From: Eleusine coracana subsp. coracana
Taxonomy: Eukaryota; Streptophyta; Magnoliopsida; Poales; Poaceae
Direction: 5' to 3'
Assembly (NCBI GenBank): GCA_032690845.1
Contig: CM064430.1
Coordinates: 2,466,949-2,530,948 of the forward strand
DNA: 64,000 nucleotides
Shown here: positions 23,523 to 32,899 of the stretch, piece by piece
Numbering within the stretch: position 1 is the first letter of the stretch
Layout: each line of letters opens with the position of its first letter
Position numbers and translations under genes: made by a program
Notes under the pieces: model-generated
Told to the model about the DNA's origin: nothing
Databases searched by the model: none
The model's input: only the letters and a program-made list of their open reading frames with translations

Positions 23523-23529
23523 TATATAT
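23523..23529 (+). promoter_or_regulatory. Candidate TATA box of the CCD8-like gene
   Basis: TATATAT lies 64-70 bp before the ATG at 23,593. If used, the in-frame ATG at 23,518 would not be transcribed, which supports the downstream start. The position is at the edge of the duplicated 5' flank. Confidence 0.35.
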
Positions 23530-23592
23530 CTGTTTATTACATCCATAGAGGCACAGAGACAAGCAGGCAACAAACACAGCAAAGCTAGCAGC

Positions 23593-25731
23593 ATGACAGC
23601 CTCCTACCTCCCCACGCTCAGCTCTGCTCCTCGTTCATTCCTGTGCCCCCAGCGAACAAGCAGCCTCAGCTCAGCAACCGGGCGCCGCAACCCCGTCTTC
23701 CATCCCGTGAAGCCCGCAGCAGATTGCTGCAGCACAAAGAATCCTGCTTCTGCTTGGACCAGCGCCCGGCATGAACGGTGGGAAGGTGACTTGGCCGTGG
23801 AAGGACAGCTTCCTGCGTGGCTGGTAATAATCAAACAACACTGACGATGCTATTTCTCTCATGACGCGATTCATCATCTTCTCAATTATTCAATACTATA
23901 ACGCAGAAGGGCACGTACCTGAGGAACGGGCCTGGCGTGTGGGAAGTAGGCAGCACCGCCATGGAGCACCTGTTCGACGGGTACGCGACGCTGGTCCGCG
24001 TCTCCTTCCGCGACGGACGCGCCACCGGCGCGCACCGGCAGGTCGACTCCGACGCGTACACGTCCGCCAAGTCCCACGGCCGCGCGATCCACCGGGAGTT
24101 CGCGCACTGCCCCACCAATAATCCCAATAACAACAACAACCTCCTCGACCGGGTCATCGACCTGGTCGGGCTCGTCACCGGCACATCTCTCACGGTCAAC
24201 CCGAACACGGCGGTGGCCCGGCTCAGTGACGGCCGGGTAGTGTGCCTGTCCGAAACCACCAAGAGCACCACCCTGATCGACCCGGAAACGCTCGGCACGA
24301 TCGGGAAGTTCACTTACACGGACGGGTTAAGTGGGAAAAGCAGGCTGCTGCAACTTCTTCCACTACAGTCCGCGCACCCGGTGGTGACCGAGACCGAGTT
24401 CATGACGGTGCTCCCGGATCTTAATAGTCTTGTTACCCGGCGGCGGCCGGGTTACCTGGTGGTGAGGATGGAGGCCGGGAGCAACGAGAGGAAGGTGGTG
24501 GGGAGAGTGGAGTGCCGTGGCGGGCCGACGATGCCGGGTTGGGTGCACTCGTTCGCCGTCACGGAGAACTTCGTCGTCGTGCCGGAAATGGCGCTCCGGT
24601 ACTCGGCCGCTAGCCTGGTCAACAACTCCGAGAGAGCCTCGTTCTACGCCTTAGACTGGATCCCTGAGTCCGGGAGCTACTTGCACGTCATGTGCAAGCG
24701 CACCGGGAACACGGTCGGTCATTTAATAAGTCGTTCTTCTTCTTCTTTTGTTCGTACCCTATAGCTAAAATTGAGTTCTTGCAGGTGGCGAGCGTGGAGG
24801 TACCACCGTTCGTGGTCATCCACTTCATCAATGCTTATGAAGAGAAGCGCCACGACGGGCAGCCGACCGCGGTCGTCGTTGACGGTTGCGACCACAACGG
24901 TGATCCTGCCATCCTCGATGCGCTAACTCTCCACAGCCTCAGATCGCTTAGGGGCAAGGATGTGCTGCCGGATGCCAGGTAATAGCTATAGATTTCTCTG
25001 CACACCTTGCACATCCCATTCCCATGTGTGCCCGCATCCTGAGTTATCTTGTCCTTAGTTGCAAACTTTATATATATGCTAGTATCAACTTTTTTGTTTT
25101 TGGTATTGTCACTTGCCACTTCTGTTATACTAGTACTTATTAACAGGTGATCGATCGATCGATCGACAGGGTGGCACGGTTCAGGATTCCGCTGGACGGG
25201 AGCCCGTACGGCGAGCTGGAGTCGGCGCTGGACCCGGAGGAGCACGGCCGGGCGATGGACATGTGCAGCATCAACCCAGCCTATCACGGGAAGAAGTACC
25301 GGTACGCCTACGCCTGCGGCGCGCGCCGGCCGTGCAACTTCCCCAACACCATTGCCAAGATCGACCTCGTCGACAAGACCGCCAAGAGCTGGCATGAGAA
25401 TGGCGTCGTGCCGTCGGAGCCCTTCTTCGTGGCCAGGCCCGGGGCCAGTGATGAAGATGACGGTGATAAGTCTCTGCTTATAATCTGATTATTTCTGCCT
25501 CCTTAATTACCGTGATTAATCATGATATACATGTACCGATTCCGCTCAATGAATCTAACTCGATGATTAATTCGTGTATTAGGAGTTGTCATATGTACTG
25601 TAAACAGTGATGGTGGTGGTAGCTACACGCTCGTTCTGGACGCCGAGAAGTTCCAGGAGATTGCTCGCGTCAGGTTTCCGCATAGTCTGCCTTGCGGCTT
25701 CCACGCTTTTTGGATCCCTGACAAGATGTGA
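23593..25731 (+). CDS. CCD8: Carotenoid cleavage dioxygenase 8-like protein (CCD8/D10 paralogue)
   Basis: Five exons by GT/AG and phase: 23,593-23,823; 23,907-24,713; 24,785-24,978; 25,170-25,462; 25,583-25,731, giving 557 aa (rice D10 is about 570). CCD8 is a plastid enzyme that converts 9-cis-beta-apo-10'-carotenal to carlactone, the strigolactone precursor. Residues 1-45 are Ser-rich and look like a plastid transit peptide. CCD8 landmarks include ERWEGDLAVEGQLPAWL, GTYLRNGPGVW, EHLFDGYATLVRVSF, SAHPVVTETEF, GWVHSFAVTENFVVVPEM, ESGSYLHVMCK, ASVEVPPFVVIHFINAYEE, GRAMDMCSINPAYHGKKYRY and ACGARRPCNFPNT. The four iron-binding histidines are present (His234, 291, 359, 549). Odd points are insertions near residue 225 (KSRLLQLLPLQ) and residue 250 (NSLVTRRR), an Asn-rich insertion near 148, a Lys where D10 has WLDG, and a weak donor (GTCGGT) after exon 2. 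An in-frame ATG at 23,518 would add 25 residues. It is a divergent paralogue rather than D10 itself; its substrate is inferred, not shown. Confidence 0.87.
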
Positions 25732-27150
25732 AGTGCTCGATTTGTGGACTAGTCAGAGGCAGGGGATCACTTCAACTTCAGTTTTGTTATTACTTTCGCT
25801 CTATTGTTGATTCTAAAGATGTTGTTACTTGTGTCACTTTTGCTCCCGAAAGTTACTCCATCCATTGTCTTCACCTACGACGGTTTGAACTCTGTTTCCT
25901 GATACCATGCTTGATGTTGAGATTTTTTTTTTTTTGAAAATAAGACAGGAGCACTGCCATTTATTAAGGTAGAAGAAGCAACAATTACAACCTAAGATTA
26001 CAAATACTAATCCAACACTATCTTCTAGACCCGAACATGGACATCACCAAGCACATGAAGAAGAAATAACATGAAACCATTGAACACACAGTGGTTGACT
26101 TGCAATTCTCAATCACGTGAGAGCTAACAACTACTATGGAGGCAACTTTAGTACCTCCAAGAGCCTAACAATCTCAGACAAAGTATTCAAATGTTTATCC
26201 TTCTTGACGACGATCCACTTCTTCGTCAACATATCATAAACCACTTTAAAGTCTGGTCTCTGAGATTTGATTTTAGTCTTTGGATGATAACTACTACTTT
26301 GAGTGTCCTCCGAATACACCACAAATTCTTCGCTCTTAGAAGAAGTGACATGTTGAGTGCGGGGAGACAAAGGAGGTACCATCAAATGCTTAAAACTACT
26401 CAAGGCCTTGAGCAGCTCTTGCCCAACCAATTGTTCCGCCTCACTTCTAAGCAACATAAGAGTCTGCAATTCTTCAGTGAAAAGGTGATGGTTGACGATG
26501 CATAGAGGCGTATCAATCGGCGGCGGTGTGGAGAAGTCACTTCTGATGTCACACCTCTGACTCCAGAGGAGGGCCTCAAGTAACATCGGGTCCAAGGATC
26601 TCTCGTGAGCTGGCATCGACAAGTTGTGCCCAATTTGCACAAGACTATCATCAGTAATGGCTCTAGCGCCACTGGTAATTTGTGCCGTTTGTCATGTCGT
26701 TCTGATTATGACCGGAGATGTTGCTCGAAGACTGCTCGGAACAGCGAGAAGGACAGCCTGTAGAGACGTGTTCGAGATGTTCCCTTGTACAATTTGGTTA
26801 ATAATAACCAAACTTTGAAGAGACTTATAGTGCCAGCAAATGGAACTCGATCGTGTTCCCTTGTCGATTATCAATTGCCATTGATTAGTTGAGTCTCGCT
26901 CTTGCTCGCATTTCACCAAGGACTCAGAGTGTTTCGACCATGACAATATGTGCGATTATTTGTTCGTGCTGCAGTTCGCCACATTGCTATCTGGCAATCC
27001 CTTGTCGTTCTCATTGAGCATCTACAAATCCAGTTAAGCAAAGCTCGGGCCGGAAGCTAGGTATTTTTTCTGTGTCGTTCTCATTAAAATGCATCCGTGC
27101 CTGTTCCTCCTCGTCTTATAGATGTTAACGCTTTTTTGTCTCGACGGTCT
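25732..27150. other. Intergenic region with a minus-strand retroposon-like piece
   Basis: The first 200 bases are the likely 3' UTR of the CCD8-like gene. From about 26,690 down to 25,922 the minus strand reads as a sequence ending in 12 A (plus-strand T run near 25,922-25,935), like the tail of a retroposed copy. Nothing is recognised in 26,700-27,150. Confidence 0.4.
26134..26640 (-). pseudogene. Unidentified 168-codon ORF in a poly(A)-ended segment
   Basis: An open frame lies about 200 bases upstream of a minus-strand poly(A) stretch at 25,922-25,935. The product is hydrophilic, with a C-terminal KVVYDMLTKKWIVVKKD segment and no domain that I recognise. The tail suggests a LINE-derived or processed-transcript origin. 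No flanking duplication was identified. It may be only chance coding potential. Confidence 0.25.
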
Positions 27151-27154
27151 CATA

Positions 27155-28895
27155 TGACAGCTTACAGCTTCAAATTTCAGAGCAATACAGTTCACGTGCA
27201 GTGAGCACTTAGCAGGAACTGGCGAACTGTCTGTGGCTGCGTGGAACTCACGAAACTGACGAGATGAAACCGAACATCAAGAACAAGGCCAAAATCTGCC
27301 ACGGCCCCCAATCCACGGGCCATCGCATCCGTACCTGTTACTCCTCCTCGTCCTTTTCATTGACGGATAGCTCATGGTTGCGAATTTAGGATCGAGTGCG
27401 CCGTCAATGCCGTCGACATGACGCAATCGGAGCGGCGGCGCGATCCCTTACATCGGAGCCGGTGAATCGCCGGCATCGGGCGCCCTTAGCCGCCTCAATC
27501 TTGAACGGGGAGGGCGATAATTCGATGCGCGCAAGCAGGATTTAGAACGATAAGGGGGGTTGTACATTGCCCTGCTGCAGCGGACGACGAATTGCTGCTG
27601 CTGCGGCGGCGGCGGCGGGCGGGTAGCCGAGAGGACGGATCGAGAAGAAGGGCTGATATGTAAATACCCGAAACCATACAGGGCCTTATTTGTAAAATAT
27701 TGGATCGCGATTAATAACCGCGATCCAATATTTTGCATTAAGGATCCTAATTTGGATCGTGATTATTAACCGCGATCCAATCTAGGGGTACTTTGTAAAT
27801 TATTGTACCAAGCAGGGGGCTCTTTGTAAAGTGGTCAAGGTTGTTGGCGCCGCCACAGTACGCCGGCGAACGCCGTCGCCAAATCCGTCGCCGGTCTTCC
27901 CGAACGAATCCATCTCACGAACGCCGCTTTCCTCCGGTGCTGTTCAACCGGCCGACGGCCCACCGCCTTCAAGTGGGGCCAAGCGCCGCCGCCATGGAAG
28001 AGGTGGCGACGGCGACAAGCCATTGGAGGCAGGTGGCAGGCAATGGTGAGCTGGCCTCGTGCTTCTCGCTGCCACTGCCGGCTCGCAACACCCCGGAGGT
28101 TTATCTTTTCCTTTGCTGCTGCTTCACTGTCCCGGTAGTCAGAAACCAGGAGGGGGATGATGCAACCAGGAGGGGGGATGCTGCTAGATGAAGACGAGGA
28201 AAATTTCAGCAATCGTTTCAGTTTCTTCTCCGTGGAGGAGACATTGCATTGTCTTGTTACAAAACCGCATCAACCTAGTTACAATCACATCGGAAAAAGG
28301 GAAGAAAAAAAAATAGATGGCTTAACAACCTCATCTTTGAGGAGGAAGCTACCGATGCTCTGCTCTGCTCTCGGCTCTCCTCACTATTTCTCAGAGCAAA
28401 TTGACAATTTGCCCTGAGAAATAGTTCGATTTTTGCAACTTACAATGATATTCAGATCTTGAGTTGAGGTGACGAATAAACAGTTGGATTTGTTGCACAG
28501 GCATCCAACCAAACCAAACCAAACTATATCGTACGTGCATAATTGGGTTTTGCTTGCCTGACTTGTTGGATTGCATTTCCACTCAGCTAGAATTGATTAT
28601 CTGCCATTAGTTTGGTTCCATTTAAATTAGTTACACGAACTGCAACTTTTGAAATCCACACCACATAAACTAGAAACCGATCTCTCTCTCTCTCTCTGAA
28701 CTCTCTCTTAAATTGTCCACACGACCCATATACCCTCCCACGAGACACTCACTACTGATGTATATGTATGACTACTATGAGACTGCATGCATGCACGCAA
28801 GTTTAATTCCTTGAGAGAAACGATTGCTGTCAGATGAGGCTTGCTGCTGCTACGTTCCATTCCATGAAACGCAATCTCGATCGACCCCCTTAATA
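27155..28895 (-). repeat. AAP 3' flank (copy B of the segmental duplicate) with GC-rich insert
   Basis: Downstream sequence of the AAP gene, sharing ordered blocks with 19,125-19,665. A GC-rich stretch of about 0.85 kb at 27,336-28,180 is absent from copy A. It contains two hairpins (27,694-27,780) and overlapping frames without a recognised product. A CT microsatellite lies at 28,681-28,698. The final few hundred bases probably include the AAP 3' UTR. Confidence 0.65.
27694..27780. repeat. Two adjacent near-identical hairpins
   Basis: Hairpin 1 has perfect 16-bp stems (27,694-27,709 and 27,719-27,734; AAAATATTGGATCGCG) around the 9-nt loop ATTAATAAC. Hairpin 2 (27,752-27,761 and 27,771-27,780; TTGGATCGTG paired with CGCGATCCAA, one G-T pair) has the near-identical loop ATTATTAAC. 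A palindromic GGATCC sits between them. They lie 1.1 kb downstream of the AAP stop codon. Confidence 0.9.
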
Positions 28896-28896
28896 G

Positions 28897-31800
28897 TTAG
28901 GAGACCTTGAATGGCTTGTACCCCTTGAGGTCAGTGACGAGCCCCTGCACGGCTCCGGCGGCTGCGAGCAGCGAGACGACGAGGCACGCGACGCTGAGCA
29001 CGTTCATCCACGTCCACGTGGGCGAGAACCTCCTCGTCTTGGCCTGCGCCATGTACATCTGGACGGGGAAGTAGACGGTGAGCGGCCAGAAGCTGACGGC
29101 GCCGATGAGGCCGAGGAAGTCGTTGAAGAAGGGGAAGATCATGGCGACGAGCGCGGTGAGCACGACGTAGGCCGACCGCCACACGAGCCGGAACGGGCTG
29201 ACGTGGATCTCGCCGGCGACGAGCGGGACCCGCACCTCGGCGTTGAGGAACGCGGTGTCTGGCCACGTGTCGCGCGCCCACGACTCGACGAACTGGTAGA
29301 TGGGCTGGCAGAAGACCTGGTAGGCCCCGATGAGGTGGACGGCGATGCAGACGTTGCCCACGTCGATGAGCCAGAACGGGTCGTAGAAGCCGAACCCGGT
29401 GAGGAAGTTGCCCGGGGCCTTGTTCCCGAACGCGGCGTACCCGAGCACGCCGCACAGCATGTAGAACGCCGTCGTCGTCGACACGCCGATGAAGGACGCC
29501 TTCTTCATCACCGCGTTCTCAGGCGGGCTCGAACGCAGCGTGTCCTGCATCATTCATCATCATCATGATTAGTACTACTAGCTTGCTCATTCAGGTAATT
29601 AAATTTGTTTCATCAATTCGATTAGAATTTCAACGGGACAAAAGTTTGCAAGGAGTTGACCCCGTGACATTAGTATTGTCTAGGAGTCAGAAGCTTCTTT
29701 GAGGTTCTGGCAAGGTGTGAATGAGACGATCAATGTGGCGTTGGAAACAGACATGGTTAGTAATACTTAGCTGCAAAGCAAGACACAAGAAGCAATGCAG
29801 TGAACCTACCTACCCTGTGTTTTTTTTTCCTGATCCACTACTGTAGTATACATTCATTTTAGGGGTGTTAGATTAGATGTCACATGCTTAGCGTCGTGTC
29901 CTCCTAGACGTCTTTTTCGTGCCATTTTTTGTTGTACTATAGGATAAGACTGACCCAATGAGGCACCAAAAATCAGATGATTGCGGCATCACCTTTGTGA
30001 GATGAAGTTACAGTATACAGTTATGGCTATATGGTGGGTGAGAAGCTTGGGAAATGCAAACTTTAGGGCTCTAGATGTCACATGCTTAGCGTACTGTCCT
30101 AGACGTAGTTTTCGTGCCGTTTTTGTCCAACTAGATAGGATAGGATCTACGCAATGAGGCACTGACCGGGACTTCATTGTTTGGTTTCTAGGAGCAGTGC
30201 GAAAGCAGAGCAATTGTTTCACCTTTGTGAGATGAAGACAATTATTTGGGGTTGAACATGGCTTGAAAATGCGAAATACACCTACTTGCAACTTGCTCCT
30301 ATATGGCAAATATTTGGCTTGGATATAATGAATATATTTGTCTGTTCCTATCCATGCAGCAGAGCCTATCCATACGTAGTGTGCACTGGGTTCAATGCAG
30401 AGCAGAGAGACTTGTGTTGACTACTGCAGCCTCTTTTTTTTCCCTAGGAAAGAAACAGATTTTTAAGTTTGCATGTGACGCGTGGTTGGACTGATAAATT
30501 CATTGTCTTCTGGTGTGCAGGCATAGAAAAGACCAAAATATCATTGACATGGACTCGTCGTGTACTACAGTACTACTTCTATGGACTACCGTCAGATATT
30601 TTTCAAAGACCCAGAGGAATTACTATTGTTCTACTAGAACAGAGATGAAAGGTATTGGGAAAAAAAAACAGTGTGAGTTTTACCTGAATTTCTATGAGGA
30701 CGTTGGAGTAGGAGTATGCAAAGGCAATGTCTCCCAGTGACTGGAACGTCTTCCAAATCTTCTCGCTGGCGGCCACGTCCACCCCGACCGTGGCCCCTGT
30801 CAGGCTCGTCTTGGCATGCACCCCACCTGAAGGTCCACACACATCACAGATATCAATCAGAGATGGATGCGTTGCACCGATGGCCAACATGACGAGATGT
30901 AAACAAAAACGCCTCGGCTACATGTTGGGTGTCCTCATATCATGCATCCGTAAAGCAGGATCGACACAAAGACCTGTTTCGTCATCTGTCGACGCGCGTG
31001 TTTGTTGCGTTCTTGACAATCAGTCAGTCCATGGAAAGGAGAGCAAGAACATTTGTGTTTGTCCTACTACTACGGTGTATATGCATGCGTCAGTCCAAGC
31101 CCAAACTAATAATCAGTCATGCATGTGAACTTGCTTGCTCGTTCTAGTTTCTTTTTCAAAAAACGAAAGTAAATAATTGTCAGAACACATCAGTCTTTCA
31201 GTAAAGTATAATCACCTGCAATTTTGGCGATGGAGAGTCCGAGGCCGATGGAGGAGTAGGCGAGGGACATGACGGCGGCGACGATGGAGAGCCACCAGAG
31301 CTTGTGGAAGTTGGGGAGCTGGGAGAGCAGGATCTGGATGCCGGCGAAGATGATCATGTTCACCGTGTTGTTGGCCTCGCACGACGCCTCGTGGCCGTTG
31401 CGGTGGAAGCAGTTGGACCGGCTGATCGCCCTGGAGGAATTTCAGTAAACAAGGTTGGTTGGTTCATCCATCACGCGTAATAATAACACTCGGACAGAGT
31501 TTACATGAAACATCTGCTACTCTGATCATCCAACATGAACGTATGCATGCATGTAGAAAAAAATTCCTTCTTTTTGTGCCCCTTGTAACAAAACAAGTAG
31601 ATGGAAAAAGATTCTTGTTTCAGACATGCCAATACAGACCACTCCTTTTGGCCCTCCACTTCTCTTTCATGGGAAAAGCAGGGGCATCTCCTATAAAAAT
31701 TTTTTCCAAGTACTTTCGAACTGTCAAATACTAATGTTATCCTTAATGAAAGAAAAAAGAAAAAAGAAAAAAAAAGGTACTCACTCACTCTTTGAGTCTT

Positions 31801-32899
31801 TGACTGCATGCATGCCACAAGAGGCAGCAGTCGTGCACCAAGACAAAAACTTCTCCTCCTACCGGAAACGACACGCATAAACCCACAAGAAAGACCACCT
31901 CAAGAAAGAACAAATGTTGGGAACAGAATCCGCGACTGCTACCCGGGAACAAGACAAACGCCGTCCTCACCGATTTCTTCTGCCGTTACGTTTTGCAGCA
32001 GCACACGGGAACAGAAGAAATCGCGGTGCTTGTGCTTGCACAGAAAGGAAACAAGGAAGAGGGTGCATGTGTGTGTGCACAGGACAGACAGAAAGACATT
32101 GAAGAAGACATATGAGAGAGAGAGAGAGAGAGAGACATGCGTACCCCATGCTGATGGCCGTCGTGATGGTGTAGCCAATGGTCACACCAACCAGGTTGAC
32201 GTATTGCGCCAGGGCGCACAGCCTGTACTGCGAAACCCCTGCTCCTCCAACAATCAAACCAAAAAAAAATTCACCCCCAATAATAATCATACAACACAAA
32301 TTACTACAGTAGAAGGAAGGATTAATTAAAAAGTCTGCTGGCAGCAATAATTACGGCATTCCTTTGATGAATCGATGATGAACAAAGTTAGCAGTGGTGA
32401 GTGAAAGAAAGAGGAAAAAAGTACTGTACCGAGGTAAGCCCTGACGGCCTGGCCGTATGTGTAGTTACGCTTGCCGTGAACCGGGTCGGGCGCCCGGTAG
32501 CAGTCGGCGAGGAGGCTGGAGCAGAACCAGGTGATGACGGAGAAGGCGACCAGCACGACGGGCCCGATCACCCACCCGAGCTGCGCGATCGCCCACGCCA
32601 GCGACAGCACGCCGGACCCGATCACCGCCGTGATGATGTGCGCGCTCGCCGTCGTCAGCGTCCCTGCGATCGATAATATTCCGTTCGTCGATTCGATTTT
32701 GCTCTTGTTCAGGAACTGATGGCATGCACACCAGAGAGAGGACTAGCTAGCATGGATGGACAGAGAGACGGTCAGTAGTACCTGTGCGCCGCTCGCGGCC
32801 GTCGTCGTCGAGGTCCGGCCGGTCGCCATAGCCGGCCTCCGCGATGTCGAAGGCCGCCGCCTTCCCCGGCTGCTGCTGCTGCTGCCTCTCCATCACCAT
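28897..32899 (-). CDS. AAP1: Amino acid permease (AAP family proton symporter)
   Basis: Six exons with consistent phases: 32,782-32,899; 32,430-32,663; 32,145-32,238; 31,216-31,430; 30,684-30,826; 28,897-29,544, giving 483 aa, the usual length. AAPs are plasma-membrane, proton-coupled importers of neutral and acidic amino acids, with about 11 membrane spans. Family landmarks include TLTTASAHIITAVIGSGVLS, LAWAIAQLGWVIGP, RNYTYGQAVRAYLG, CALAQYVNLVGVTIGYTIT, FHKLWWLSIVAAVMSLAYSS, the loop KTSLTGATVG, GDIAFAYSYSNVLIEIQDTL, PPENAVMKKA, GYAAFGNKAPGNFLTGFGFY, FNDFLGLIGAVSFWPLTVYF and the C-terminal LVTDLKGYKPFKVS. The N-terminus has a run of six Gln. A second in-frame ATG lies two codons on. The symbol AAP1 rests only on my memory that rice OsAAP1 neighbours a BAM-type kinase gene; the family call is firm. 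Confidence 0.93.
29545..30683 (-). other. AAP intron 5 with internal tandem duplication
   Basis: This 1,139-bp intron contains a degenerate tandem copy. A block starting 'tagatgtcacatgcttagcg' and ending 'tcacctttgtgagatgaag' occurs at about 29,873-30,006 and 30,072-30,236. No ORF of note is present. Confidence 0.65.
32113..32135. repeat. GA/CT microsatellite just inside AAP intron 3
   Basis: About 11 GA units on the plus strand, which is a CT tract on the AAP coding strand starting about 10 nt after the 5' splice site at 32,144. Length variation here could affect splicing of intron 3, but that is inference. Confidence 0.85.

Noticed and set aside
23518..23592. Upstream in-frame ATG as the CCD8-like start
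   Set aside because: It would put a hydrophobic 25-residue piece before the transit peptide and lies upstream of the likely TATA box; kept only as an alternative.
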